Part shown: positions 17,086-25,887 of the stretch, piece by piece
How the letters are laid out: each line of letters opens with the position of its first letter
Numbering within the stretch: the stretch's first letter is position 1
Assembly (NCBI GenBank): GCA_030526195.1
Contig: JAUNDG010000011.1
Span: forward strand, 1 to 64,000
Origin: Lachnospiraceae bacterium
GTDB taxonomy: Bacteria; Bacillota; Clostridia; Lachnospirales; Lachnospiraceae
Direction: 5' to 3'
DNA length: 64,000 nt
The notes under the pieces: model-generated
Database searches by the model: none
Told to the model about the DNA's origin: nothing
Seen by the model: only the letters and a program-made list of their open reading frames with translations
Position numbers and translations under genes: made by a program

Positions 17086-18174
17086 TCAAAGGTCGAGTTT
17101 GAGGTCGTTCTCACGAATCCAGCCCTTGCGGCGGAACAGCATGCCCAGAAGGATGCAGGTGACCGCCGGCAACACGAAGCAAATGAGGACAAGACCGGCC
17201 CAGTCAAAGGCGGTGATGGCGGTTTTCACGCCGGCTTCAATATCTGCCAGCCAGCCGGTATAGACACCGATCTGCCCCACGAAACCGCAGGTGCCCATGC
17301 CGGAGGCGATGGCAGCACCATTCATTTTCAAACCGAAAACACAGGTGGCCAGCGGACCGGTGATGGCAGAGGCGATGATGGGCGGCAGAGCGATCACCGG
17401 ACGGCGCACGATGTTACCCATCTGAAGCATGGAGGTCCCGATACCCTGGGATACCAGACCACCCCAGCGATTTTCGTGCCAGCTCAGGAACGCAAAGCCC
17501 ACCATGTGTGCACAGCACCCGGCCACGGCAGCCCCACCGGCAAGGCCGGTTAAAGACAAAGCGGCACAAATGGCAGCGCTGGAGATCGGCAGTGTCAGGG
17601 CGATACCCACAATAACAGATACTAAAATGCCCATGAGGAAGGGCTGCAGTTCGGTGGCCCACATGATGGCCTGACCGACGGTGCCGGCGGCATAGCCGAT
17701 GGCCGGTGCCCACCAAAGACACAGCAGCGCCCCGATGATGATGGTCACAGCGGGGGTGACCAGGATATCGATCTTGGTTTCCTTTGAGACCAGCTTGCCG
17801 CATTCGGCGGCGATGATGGCGATAACGAGAACCGCCAGCGGACCGCCGGCCCCGCCCAGTTCATTGGCGGCGGTACCCACAGTGGCCAGTGAAAACAGCA
17901 CCAGCGGCGGTGCCTGCAGCGCAAAACCGATGGCGATGGCCATCGCTGCGCCGGCTGCCCCCTTGGCGTAGCCACCGATGGTGACCAACACCTCAAGGCC
18001 AATCTGCTGACCCAGGGTGCTGATGATCGTCCCGATGAGGAGAGAGGCAAAAAGCCCCTGCGCCATGGCGCCCAGGGCGTCAATGCCGTAGCGCTTGGCC
18101 GAAACCGAAACATTTTTACGTTTCAGGAAGCCTTTGAAGCCGGTTTCCTGTGTTTGTGTTGTGTTTTCCTGCAT
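17086..18174 (-). CDS. EIIC-like membrane protein (PTS_EIIC_2 type)
   Basis: A 362-residue protein with about nine or ten hydrophobic segments and several glycine/alanine-rich stretches (GGYAKGAAGAAMAIAIG, GGAGGPLAVLVIAI). It resembles the PF13303 EIIC-like family. No EIIA, EIIB, HPr-like or sugar-kinase gene lies nearby, so phosphotransferase function is doubtful; it may act as a stand-alone transporter. Start ATG 18174 follows AAAGGA; an in-frame ATG at 18189 has a poorer site. It appears to be monocistronic, with a promoter carrying a 10-bp inverted repeat about 150 bases upstream. Confidence 0.8.
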   Translation of the reverse strand: MQENTTQTQETGFKGFLKRKNVSVSAKRYGIDALGAMAQGLFASLLIGTIISTLGQQIGLEVLVTIGGYAKGAAGAAMAIAIGFALQAPPLVLFSLATVGTAANELGGAGGPLAVLVIAIIAAECGKLVSKETKIDILVTPAVTIIIGALLCLWWAPAIGYAAGTVGQAIMWATELQPFLMGILVSVIVGIALTLPISSAAICAALSLTGLAGGAAVAGCCAHMVGFAFLSWHENRWGGLVSQGIGTSMLQMGNIVRRPVIALPPIIASAITGPLATCVFGLKMNGAAIASGMGTCGFVGQIGVYTGWLADIEAGVKTAITAFDWAGLVLICFVLPAVTCILLGMLFRRKGWIRENDLKLDL

Positions 18175-18317
18175 GGTGAATCCTTTCATGGAAGAAGGCT
18201 ACAGCCGCTGATATTGTGCCTGATGATGACCATTTCCGAAAATGGATCTGCAAGCACAGCCTTTACATCTGCGGGCGAGCCGGTTATTGATTCGACATGA
18301 CGCCCACATGTCAACAT

Positions 18318-18373
18318 AGGTGTCTTGTCACCAAGCCATCTTATATCCTTCACCCCAACCTGTCAAGACACCT
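18318..18373 (-). promoter_or_regulatory. Promoter with flanking inverted repeat (operator candidate)
   Basis: Minus-strand TTGACA (18361-18366) with TATAAG (18340-18345, 15-bp spacer) or the overlapping TAAGAT (17-bp spacer). A perfect 10-bp inverted repeat AGGTGTCTTG/CAAGACACCT brackets the core promoter (18318-18327 and 18364-18373), one arm touching the -35 box. It could bind a repressor. The rest of 18190-18533 holds only a long leader and an unrelated hairpin at 18424-18465. Confidence 0.55.
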
Positions 18374-18423
18374 TTTTCTCCTGCCGGTATCTTCGGTATC
18401 ACCGTATCCCTTCGGCCTAACGC

Positions 18424-18465
18424 AAGAGCAGCGACAACAACCATCTGGCTGCCATCGCTGCTCGC
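18424..18465 (-). terminator. Hairpin downstream of the diguanylate cyclase gene
   Basis: A perfect 9-bp stem GAGCAGCGA/TCGCTGCTC (18426-18434 and 18455-18463) about 70 bases after the cyclase stop codon. There is no T-run, so termination is uncertain. Confidence 0.35.
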
Positions 18466-18533
18466 ATTATTGTTCGTTTTTCAGTTTATCGAAGGCTTTG
18501 CTTTGCGCCCTGCCTTCTGTCAGAGGTTCGGCA

Positions 18534-20018
18534 TTACTCACCGTCTCTTCTATCCGAAGCCCGGCGGCCTTCGCCTTCCGGCATATCCGTTGACCGACGT
18601 CTCCGGTTATGACCCGCCTGATTGTAATACTCACGCTTCGCATCATACATCCGGCGATCGGCTTCCCGGATCATCCGGTCGAGCGGCATGGACCCGACTT
18701 CATACCGGGCCACATAACCCATGGACAGGGACACCTCATGCACATACTGGCCGTGCCAGTTGGCGCAATATTCTTCAAGATCCGCCTTAGCCTGTGACAA
18801 CTCCTGCGGTGTCATATGCAGGATGGCCGAGAATTCATCGCCGCCGATGCGGTAGATGTTACCATACTTGCCAAAGATCGTCTCCAGGCAATCCGCCGCC
18901 GCTTTCAGCAGCTCATCACCGGCCGCATGGCCCATGTTGTCATTCTGTTCCTTCAGACCATTGACGTCCACATTGATGTATACCAGATCATCTGCCGGGT
19001 CGTCCGTCTCCAGTCTGGCAATGGCTTCCTCGTAAGCACTGCGGTTGCCGATGCCTGTCAGACTGTCCGCGTAGCTTCTCTTCTCCAGCACACGGGTCCG
19101 ACGACGGGCCACATGATTGGCAAAGAAGAAGGCCAGCACAACAATCAGGAACAGGATCCCGTTCTGGAGCAGAATAATCCGGAAATCATCATCCAGGCCG
19201 GCGCCTTCCTTCTGAACCACCAGATACCAGCCGAGATTTTCAATACACTTACTGACGGTGAACCGTCCATTTTCAGCTGTATAAACGTATTCGGCGCTGT
19301 CCTCTGTATTGATCGGCACATCATCGAGATAGGCGTTTTCAATATTAAATTCATCCGTATCAACCTGCACCAGACCGTTGCTGTCGATGAGGTTGATCTT
19401 CACATCGTATTCATTTTCATATTCAGCCAGAAGAGCCTGAATTTCCGTCATCTGAACGCCGACACCGCACACGCCCAGAAGCTCGCCGTCCTTTTCAAGA
19501 CGGGCATTGACGAAAACCGTCCAGACATTGTCGTTGACCTCGTCCACGTCAACATCGAGGTCGTATTCCTTATTTTTCTCAAGGAAAATGGAATACCAGA
19601 TGTCATGCTCGTCATTGACGGGATCCACGATCTTATTGAGCCCGATGTCCGTGTAATAACGATTGGTCGTGGATGACACCACAAAAGCCGTGTCATAGCC
19701 AACCCCCTGCTTCAGGTCGCTCAGGTAAGACTGCATCTCATTGATGCAATCCTCTTCCGGCGCAACGGCTTCATCTTCGGCTAAAAAGCGATAGAGAAAA
19801 CCATTTTTGGACATAGTCCGAGCCACCATGATTGGCTCCGTCATACTGCTGTTGATGCGGTCGTGAATACGTGCGGCCAGCAGCAGATTCATTTCCTTCT
19901 GATTCTGAAGCGCCATGCGACTCATGGAATACATGGCCATACCGGTTGAAATGGCGATACACACGAGAACAATAATGAACGACATGGTCGCCATTCTCTT
20001 ATAGGAATGTCTACGCAT
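18534..20018 (-). CDS. Membrane diguanylate cyclase with Cache-like sensor
   Basis: A 494-residue protein that should make cyclic di-GMP from two GTP. An N-terminal membrane helix (about 10-32) is followed by an extracytoplasmic dCache-like sensor region (about 35-280), a second helix (about 283-303) and a GGDEF domain with the intact active site RIGGDEFSAIL near residue 408. The usual inhibitory RxxD site just before GGDEF is not present, so product feedback is probably absent. The C-terminus is a charged Arg/Asp tail. It has its own promoter. The same window carries a c-di-GMP riboswitch, so its product could act on the gene at 212-2047. Confidence 0.92.
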   Translation of the reverse strand: MRRHSYKRMATMSFIIVLVCIAISTGMAMYSMSRMALQNQKEMNLLLAARIHDRINSSMTEPIMVARTMSKNGFLYRFLAEDEAVAPEEDCINEMQSYLSDLKQGVGYDTAFVVSSTTNRYYTDIGLNKIVDPVNDEHDIWYSIFLEKNKEYDLDVDVDEVNDNVWTVFVNARLEKDGELLGVCGVGVQMTEIQALLAEYENEYDVKINLIDSNGLVQVDTDEFNIENAYLDDVPINTEDSAEYVYTAENGRFTVSKCIENLGWYLVVQKEGAGLDDDFRIILLQNGILFLIVVLAFFFANHVARRRTRVLEKRSYADSLTGIGNRSAYEEAIARLETDDPADDLVYINVDVNGLKEQNDNMGHAAGDELLKAAADCLETIFGKYGNIYRIGGDEFSAILHMTPQELSQAKADLEEYCANWHGQYVHEVSLSMGYVARYEVGSMPLDRMIREADRRMYDAKREYYNQAGHNRRRRSTDMPEGEGRRASDRRDGE

Positions 20019-20088
20019 AAAAATGATACCTCATTTATTTGTATTTTTTGATTTGGCCCGGCGAATAAAACGGCCATTTGTAACATGT

Positions 20089-20117
20089 ATCATACCGCTT
20101 TTTCATAAATATATCAA
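20089..20117 (-). promoter_or_regulatory. Promoter of the diguanylate cyclase gene
   Basis: Minus-strand TTGATA (20112-20117), 17-bp spacer, TATGAT (20089-20094), about 70 bases before the start codon. Confidence 0.65.
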
Positions 20118-20169
20118 ATGTAAAAGGCAGATATCTCACGAACTGACACATTTTCAGCAAAAATCTAAC

Positions 20170-20649
20170 TTACTGTCTCTCGAAAATAAGTGTCTCGGCG
20201 GCATCCAGCGGTGACACGAGCACGATACGCTCTTCCGTGGTCTCCTGCCAGTGATTGTTGAAACGGCAGGTCTCATCCCCCAGGAAAATCTCAAAGGCCT
20301 CGGCTTTATCGTACCGATAACGGCCGTTATGGAAGGTGAACACATAAGTCCCCTCGCAGGTGCCCGTCGGCAGATCCGCCGCCGCGGCGAAATCATCATC
20401 GAAGGTGACGGTGATGCTCTCGCCGTCTCCGTTGAAAATGAGTGTGCCGCAGTCCGCCACGTAGGTGCCGTCATGGGCCGGGGGCTCCGGCATCTCGGCA
20501 GGGGGCGGGTTATCACTGGCTCCGCAGCCGGTCAGAAGTGTCAGACTCAGCAGGAGCACCGCCATAATGACGGTCATTAGGCGACCCGAACGGGCAAAGC
20601 GGGTTGATGTCATACGGATATCTGCGCAGGATTTTGTTTTTCTCATCAT
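20170..20649 (-). CDS. Small lipoprotein of unknown function
   Basis: A 159-residue exported lipoprotein: signal segment LMTVIMAVLLLSLTLLTGC with the acylated Cys near residue 41, then a Pro-rich linker and a small beta-rich domain (GTYVADCGTLIFNGDGESI, GTYVFTFHNGRYRY). The repeated 'GTY' strands resemble small lipocalin- or calycin-like domains, but I do not recognise the family. ATG 20649 follows AGGAGGT; the longer frame upstream lacks a ribosome binding site. The cyclase gene downstream has its own promoter. Confidence 0.75.
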   Translation of the reverse strand: MMRKTKSCADIRMTSTRFARSGRLMTVIMAVLLLSLTLLTGCGASDNPPPAEMPEPPAHDGTYVADCGTLIFNGDGESITVTFDDDFAAAADLPTGTCEGTYVFTFHNGRYRYDKAEAFEIFLGDETCRFNNHWQETTEERIVLVSPLDAAETLIFERQ

Positions 20650-20928
20650 CACGACCTCCTGTTTCATGCGCGGCACTTCCATGCCGCCCGGCAATACTTG
20701 CCGTTCCCACAAATCACATGAGAGTTGTCTCTGTTACCGGAACACAAGCCTTATCAAGGCTCTGCCATCGATGTTACTGTCATCATAGCATCTTCTCCTC
20801 AGAAATGTGTGGATTCTTTCATAAGTTGACAGGCTGGCAATCGGAAATATGTCCTGCCGCCTGCGGCAAAGCACAGATCTGCACACAAAAGATGACAACG
20901 CCGATGGGAATGGTGGGCGCCGCCATCC

Positions 20929-22062
20929 TCACCGCGGAATGATCCCCATGAGTATCCCGCCGGCGATGACCGAGGCGATCTGCCCCGCCACATTGACCCC
21001 GAGGGCCGGCATGAGCAGGACATTTTCGGGATCCTCGGAAAGGGCCAGCTTCGTCACACCCCGGGCCGCCATGGGAAAAGCGGAGATGCCGCAGGCCCCC
21101 AGCATGGGATTGACCTTGCGCTTCAGGAAAAGGTTCAAAAGCTTCGCCACCAGGATCCCGCCGGCCATGTCAAAGACAAAGGCCGCGAGCCCCAGCCCCA
21201 GGATCATCAGCGTCTCGGCGCTGAGAAAATCCTCCGCCCGCATGCGGGAAGCCACGGTGAGCCCCAACAGCAACGTGATGAGATTCGGCACCACATTGCG
21301 GGCCGTCTCCGACAAAGCCTCCAGCACCCCGCACTCCCGGATGAGATTCCCGAACATCAGAAACCCGATGAGAGCCGCCGAGCGGGGGGCCAGCAAACCG
21401 GCCACCGCTGTCACCAGGATCGGAAACAGAATCCGCGCCCGCCGCGACACCATTTTCTCAGGAGAAGGCATGCGGATGAGCCGCTCCTTCCGGGTGGTCA
21501 GAAGACGCACCACCAGTGGCTGCATCAACGGCACCAGGGCCATGTAGGAATATGCGGTCACCACGATGGTGCCGATGTAACGGGATGAAAAATGATTGGC
21601 CACGAAAATGGCGGTTGGCCCGTCCGCCGCTCCGATGATGCCCACCGAAGCCGCATCCTGGGGACTGAAGCCCAGCCCTCGGGCCAGAAAAAGTGTGATG
21701 AAAATGCCGGCCTGCGCCGCCAGTCCCAGAATGGCCAGGTACGGCTGCGCCAGCAAGGGCGAAAAGTCGATCATGGCCCCAAGGCCGATGAATAATATAA
21801 GAAGAAAGAGTTCGTTGGCGATGCCCGCCTGAAACAGGGTGTCGAGGGGGCCTTCCTCGAGGACCCCCGCCACCAGCTGCGTCACCGCCCCCGAAAATGG
21901 CAGGTTCACCAGGATGGCGCCGAAACCGATGGGGATGAGGAGGGCAGGCTCCATTTTTTTGCGGATACCAAGGTAAATGAGCAATGCGCCGATGAGCCAC
22001 ATCACCACCATTTTGCCGTTCACCTGACTGAGTGTTGAAAAAAGATCCATGCCGGTCGTCAT
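20929..22062 (-). CDS. OadB/GcdB-like sodium-pump decarboxylase beta subunit homologue
   Basis: A 377-residue membrane protein of the beta-subunit family of sodium-translocating decarboxylases, with about nine to eleven hydrophobic segments and the family hallmark GIIGAADGPTAIFVANHF near residue 170, which holds the Asp known to take part in Na+ movement. No alpha (carboxyltransferase), gamma or biotin-carrier gene lies nearby, so it is a solo beta subunit. ATG 22062 follows AAGGAGGC; the longer frame to 22305 runs through a riboswitch and is not coding. Control by a yybP-ykoY (Mn2+) riboswitch is unexpected for a decarboxylase subunit and suggests a role in cation homeostasis (inference). 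Confidence 0.88.
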   Translation of the reverse strand: MTTGMDLFSTLSQVNGKMVVMWLIGALLIYLGIRKKMEPALLIPIGFGAILVNLPFSGAVTQLVAGVLEEGPLDTLFQAGIANELFLLILFIGLGAMIDFSPLLAQPYLAILGLAAQAGIFITLFLARGLGFSPQDAASVGIIGAADGPTAIFVANHFSSRYIGTIVVTAYSYMALVPLMQPLVVRLLTTRKERLIRMPSPEKMVSRRARILFPILVTAVAGLLAPRSAALIGFLMFGNLIRECGVLEALSETARNVVPNLITLLLGLTVASRMRAEDFLSAETLMILGLGLAAFVFDMAGGILVAKLLNLFLKRKVNPMLGACGISAFPMAARGVTKLALSEDPENVLLMPALGVNVAGQIASVIAGGILMGIIPR

Positions 22063-22106
22063 AAAGCGCCTCCTTTCCGTCGCTGCCGTCCCGCGGCTGA
22101 CATGAT

Positions 22107-22172
22107 CAAATAAAAAATGCGGCAAGGCTTTCATCACAGCACATAAGGCTATGACAAAAGTCTTGCCGCATG
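22107..22172 (-). terminator. Riboswitch-controlled terminator before the OadB-like gene
   Basis: Arms ATGCGGCAAG and CTTGCCGCAT (near 22162-22171 and 22117-22126) close a long hairpin followed by TTTTTTATTT on the minus strand. The upstream arm contains GGCAAGAC, which is also the conserved 3' end of the aptamer. Folding of the aptamer should therefore prevent the terminator, giving an ON switch. Confidence 0.8.
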
Positions 22173-22266
22173 ACAGGTTGCATTTTCGGACCCGGATAGC
22201 TCCCGGTGCTATCGTCCTGACGAGTCCGACAACAGCACGAGTGTGCTGCCGGCTACTCCCTTTTAT
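22153..22266 (-). promoter_or_regulatory. yybP-ykoY family (Mn2+) riboswitch aptamer
   Basis: On the minus strand the order of conserved elements matches the known aptamer: AAAAGGGAGTAGC at the 5' end, CTCGTCA, a stem GATAGC/AGCTAT followed by CCGG, and GCAAGACTTTT at the 3' end, pairing with the first bases to form P1. These are the landmarks of the Mn2+-sensing yybP-ykoY class as I recall them. It leads into a terminator overlapping its 3' end and then the OadB-like gene. Confidence 0.85.
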
Positions 22267-22398
22267 CGCAGATTCATTGTAACAAAGGGGCCTCGGGGAC
22301 AACAACCCATTTTATGGTACTTTCATTCAATTTACTCTTTTTTAAGGAAATGAGACAGTGGCCGCCTTATAATGCTCTTTCCGAAAATGAGTGGTAGC

Positions 22399-23556
22399 TC
22401 ACATGGCATTCAGCTGCTCCATGAAAGCTTCGATACGGGTGCGTAGCTGCCCTTCATCCGAATTGGAATAATCCGTGGTGATCTGCAGGCAGGGGATGCC
22501 CATCTCGGCCGCCATATCCCGCACATGCTTCGCCTCTGTTTCGAAGGGCTGGCAGAACTGAAGATCGATTTCCAGGATCCCGTCCACCTTAAATTCCTCG
22601 ATCAGCTGCGGCAGCAGTTCAAAGCGTCGGATATCCGGCGACATCACCGCGCAGCCGATGTGCAGATAATGATCCGCGATGGCCTCGTAAATATCCTCCG
22701 CCGTTTCATCGATCAGATGGCGCTGGGTCTTGATCCCGCCGCAATTCTCAAAGGCCACCACAACGCCGCCATTTTCTTCGATTACCTTCACCGTCTTGTC
22801 CATCACCGCCATGGACGGACAACCGGACACCAGAACCCGTTTGAGACCCTTCGGCACCGGGTGGAAGCCCTCATCGTACCGCTGCTTCGCCTCCGCATAG
22901 ACATTTTCGAGTTTCTCGAGCACCGCCTGCTCATTGAACAGAAAGCCTGTGCCGTCCATCACCTTATTGAGGTCATACCCCCAGAATGCCGGGGGCTCCA
23001 GCTGCTCCATTTCAAAAATGCGGCACTTGATCTTCCGCAACTCATTTTCCAGATGACAGAAGTGGCGCAGCCGCTCTTCCGTGATCTTCACCGAAAATGT
23101 CTCTTCCAGAAATGCCGCAAATCGCTTCAGTTCCCGCGTGTAGAGATAAAGGGCGTCGGGATTGGTCACATCCTGGGGGAGCTGCAGGATGTAGACATTT
23201 TTAAACTTCTTCAAATGCTCGAACATTTTCTTCTTGCCGTCGCAGGTGGTCTCCCCCACCACAAGATCGGAAAAATACATGAAGGGGCATTTTTCCGACA
23301 CGGCATACCCGTAGCTTGACTTGATCAGCGGGCACAGATTTTTAGGCAGATCAAGTTCGGCATAAGGAATGGTCTCATCCGTCATGCCGCAGAGCCCCAC
23401 GTGGTGGATACCCGCTGCCTGCAGAATCTCGCGGGGTGTGAAGGAGCAGAAAATGCCGGCCACCAGCTCGCCCCGGTCCTTCACTTCCTTCACCTTAATG
23501 AAGCCCTCCCGCTTGGCCTCGCTCAATTCATAAAAGCTTTTCGGAAAATCGTTCAT
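22399..23556 (-). CDS. Double-cubane-cluster anaerobic reductase (HgdB/YjiM-like)
   Basis: A 385-residue cytoplasmic protein of the 2-hydroxyacyl-CoA dehydratase D-component superfamily. It looks like the stand-alone double-cubane cluster protein, which carries an [8Fe-8S] cluster and performs ATP-dependent low-potential reductions of small molecules. Conserved cysteines lie in GIFCSFTP, KNLCPLIKSSYG, ETTCDGKKKM, SGCPSM and ENCGG. It normally works with a separate ATP-hydrolysing activase (YjiL/HgdC type), which is not in this window. It follows the DUF1847 gene after 36 bases, in the same operon. The substrate is unknown. Confidence 0.88.
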   Translation of the reverse strand: MNDFPKSFYELSEAKREGFIKVKEVKDRGELVAGIFCSFTPREILQAAGIHHVGLCGMTDETIPYAELDLPKNLCPLIKSSYGYAVSEKCPFMYFSDLVVGETTCDGKKKMFEHLKKFKNVYILQLPQDVTNPDALYLYTRELKRFAAFLEETFSVKITEERLRHFCHLENELRKIKCRIFEMEQLEPPAFWGYDLNKVMDGTGFLFNEQAVLEKLENVYAEAKQRYDEGFHPVPKGLKRVLVSGCPSMAVMDKTVKVIEENGGVVVAFENCGGIKTQRHLIDETAEDIYEAIADHYLHIGCAVMSPDIRRFELLPQLIEEFKVDGILEIDLQFCQPFETEAKHVRDMAAEMGIPCLQITTDYSNSDEGQLRTRIEAFMEQLNAM

Positions 23557-23592
23557 GGTTATTATCTCCCGCCGTATGCGTTTGCGTGTCTC

Positions 23593-24192
23593 TCACAATT
23601 TGCTGTAAATGCTCTCATCCTGCAGCGCCCGGATGGGATTGTGTTCCAGTGCCCAGTCCTTGGCCACCAGTGTGGTGACCGGCGCTTTTGAATAGCGGTA
23701 AAACAGACTGTCATGGCCCACGCACAACCCGATCAGGATGTTAAGATCCGTATCCTGCTCATTGAGGTAGAAGGCCTGCTCAATGGGATTGCACATGGTG
23801 ACGTTCCGGGCCTTGTCCAGTTCGCGGGCCATGGCGCCGATCTTGCACATGGCGCTGTAAACCTCAAATCCGTGCCGCCGCAACACCATGGCCGCCACCT
23901 TGGCCTCCTTTAAGGTTGAAATGCAGGTGGCAATGCCGATCTTTTTGGCGCCCAGCTGACGGGCGAAGGACATGGTGCACTCAAGGCGGGTGTCATGCCC
24001 GGCCTCTACCTTGGCGATATTGGCTCCGTCCTCCAGACGGCGATTTTCTTCCTCTTCGTAAAGAGCATAGAGCTTTTCCTTTTCCTCTTCCGTCATTTTC
24101 AAGGTATGGCAAAAGGACGGGAATGCCCCGTCCCCGTGGCAGCCCTGACTGCCGCAATCCACGCAGGAATACTGACAAGTTTTATTTTCCAT
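23593..24192 (-). CDS. DUF1847 metal-binding protein
   Basis: A 199-residue cytoplasmic protein rich in cysteine at its N-terminus (CQYSCVDCGSQGCHGDG, then FCHTL), followed by an alpha/beta region with LGAKKIGIATCISTLKEA and NILIGLCVGHDSLFYRYS. This is the DUF1847 pattern; its function is unestablished but it often accompanies redox enzymes. ATG 24192 follows GAGGAG. It lies directly upstream of the double-cubane reductase gene, so a role in electron supply or cluster assembly for that protein is plausible. Confidence 0.88.
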   Translation of the reverse strand: MENKTCQYSCVDCGSQGCHGDGAFPSFCHTLKMTEEEKEKLYALYEEEENRRLEDGANIAKVEAGHDTRLECTMSFARQLGAKKIGIATCISTLKEAKVAAMVLRRHGFEVYSAMCKIGAMARELDKARNVTMCNPIEQAFYLNEQDTDLNILIGLCVGHDSLFYRYSKAPVTTLVAKDWALEHNPIRALQDESIYSKL

Positions 24193-24349
24193 AATCTCAC
24201 GTCTCCTCAGACTCAATCCTCAAAACCCAGGCGCACAACTCACCAATCGCACACAGGCTATCTCCGGAAAGCTGCGCCATCCGCCTCGCTGCCGGCCGGG
24301 GTCATGGTCACCACCACACTCAGACAAGCCGGTCAGACCGCCCGGCCGA

Positions 24350-25093
24350 TCACACATACCGCTGCTCGCTCTGCAGGAATCGGCGCACATTTTCATTTTC
24401 ACAGCGGTCGAACATATACGCCGGCTCGCCTTCCTCTTCGATGATGCCATTATTCAAAAAGACGATGCGGTCAGACACACTGCGGGCAAAAGCCATCTCA
24501 TGCGTGACCACCAGCATGGTCATTTTCTCCTCCGCCAGTTCCCGGATGACACCTAAAACCTCCGCCACCAGCTCCGGATCCAGGGCACTGGTGGGCTCAT
24601 CCAGCAGCATGATGCCCGGATGGCAGGCGATGGCTCGGCCGATCCCCACGCGCTGCTGCTGACCACCGGACAGACGGGAGGGATACGCATCGGCTTTATC
24701 CTTCAGACCAATTTTTTCTAAAATGGCCTGTGCTTCCGCCCGGGCCGCTTCTTTGGTCATTTTTCGCGCTGTCACCATGGGCTCCATGATATTTTCAATC
24801 GCCGTTTTATTGGCAAAGAGCGCGTTGGCCTGAAACACCATGGCCGTTTTGCGGCGCAGGGCCAGCTTGTCCTTTTCCGCCGGGTGATTTTCGGCACTGA
24901 CGGAAATGTCATCGACGGTGATGCGGCCCGCATCCGGCACCTCCAGATAATTGACGCACCGCAAGAGTGTGGATTTGCCGGCACCGGAGGGTCCGATGAT
25001 CGACACCACCTCATGGTCCGCCACAGTAAGATCGATGCCCTTCAAAACCGGCAGATCTCCGAATTGCTTTTTTAAACCTTCTATTTTTAACAT
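24350..25093 (-). CDS. Polar amino-acid ABC transporter ATP-binding protein
   Basis: A GlnQ-type ATPase of about 247 residues with Walker A GPSGAGKST (about 34-42), Q-loop MVFQANALFANKT, signature LSGGQQQRVGIGRA and Walker B IMLLDEPTSALDPE. It energises the permease encoded just upstream. The start is ambiguous: ATG 25093, or GTG at 25102 with the AAAAGG site closer to it. It is the last gene of a binding protein-permease-ATPase set. Confidence 0.93.
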   Translation of the reverse strand: MLKIEGLKKQFGDLPVLKGIDLTVADHEVVSIIGPSGAGKSTLLRCVNYLEVPDAGRITVDDISVSAENHPAEKDKLALRRKTAMVFQANALFANKTAIENIMEPMVTARKMTKEAARAEAQAILEKIGLKDKADAYPSRLSGGQQQRVGIGRAIACHPGIMLLDEPTSALDPELVAEVLGVIRELAEEKMTMLVVTHEMAFARSVSDRIVFLNNGIIEEEGEPAYMFDRCENENVRRFLQSEQRYV

Positions 25094-25112
25094 GATCAAC
25101 ACCGTGCCTTTT

Positions 25113-25778
25113 TTAATACAGGTTGTTCAGTTTATTTTCCATTTTCTTTTGGACGGCGCTTAAGAGGGCGATCATGATCCAGTAAACCACCAGAATCACC
25201 AGGTACCCTTCAAAGAACCGCACCAGGTTGGTCGCTTCCATTTTCGCACGACCCAGAAATTCCATGGCACCGATGGTAAAACCAAGAGACGTGGTTTTCA
25301 TGATGCCCACAAATGAATTGGATAACGCCGGCACCGCCACGCGGATCGCCTGCGGAATCACGATGCGATACAACATCTGCCAGCGCGTCAGTCCACAGGC
25401 CAGCGCCGCCTCCCGTTGTTTCTGATCCACCGAAAAAAATGCACCGCGCAGTGTTTCTGCCATAAAGGAAGCCTGATTCAGACCGATGATCAGAATAAGT
25501 GCCGTGGTCGGCTTCATGGTCCGAATCGTTTCCGAAATCTGCGCAAAGCCGTAATAAAAGAAAAAGAGCTGCGCGATAAGCGGCGTGCTCCGGAAAAAGG
25601 ATGTGTAGACCTTACCGATCTGATACAGCACCGGAATCCGATTCTCATTGACGATAGACAGCACCAACGCCAGCAGCATCGCGATCAGAAATGCGCAGAT
25701 GGCGATCCAAATGGTCTGTCCCAGATAAGGAATCGAAACCTGAAATATTTTCCAGACATAAGTCCAACTGATGCTCAT
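25113..25778 (-). CDS. Polar amino-acid ABC transporter permease
   Basis: A 221-residue HisM/GlnP-type permease with about five membrane segments and the coupling loop REAALACGLTRWQMLYRIVIPQA split across residues 127-149. One permease gene is present, so a homodimer is likely. It follows the binding-protein gene after a 109-base gap holding a 12-bp hairpin, which may lower expression relative to the binding protein. Confidence 0.93.
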   Translation of the reverse strand: MSISWTYVWKIFQVSIPYLGQTIWIAICAFLIAMLLALVLSIVNENRIPVLYQIGKVYTSFFRSTPLIAQLFFFYYGFAQISETIRTMKPTTALILIIGLNQASFMAETLRGAFFSVDQKQREAALACGLTRWQMLYRIVIPQAIRVAVPALSNSFVGIMKTTSLGFTIGAMEFLGRAKMEATNLVRFFEGYLVILVVYWIMIALLSAVQKKMENKLNNLY

Positions 25779-25844
25779 ACATCACCTCTCCACCTGGCGG
25801 CTCATGCCGCCGACTGGCCAATCCCTAAAACCCCTCATGAAAGA

Positions 25845-25872
25845 ATAAGCTCCATGCAAGCATGGAGCTTAT
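25845..25872 (-). terminator. Attenuating hairpin between binding protein and permease
   Basis: A perfect 12-bp stem ATAAGCTCCATG/CATGGAGCTTAT with a 4-base loop. It is followed by TCTTTC rather than a clean T-run, so partial termination or mRNA 3'-end protection is more likely than full termination. Confidence 0.55.
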
Positions 25873-25887
25873 CGTCAGTCTTTTCGA

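Noticed and set aside
16869-17207. 112-codon frame on the minus strand
   Set aside because: It overlaps the end of the EIIC-like gene and the terminator hairpin; its translation is low in structure and has no ribosome binding site.
22063-22305. N-terminal extension of the OadB-like protein
   Set aside because: The extra frame lies over the riboswitch and its terminator, and AAGGAGGC places the start at 22062.
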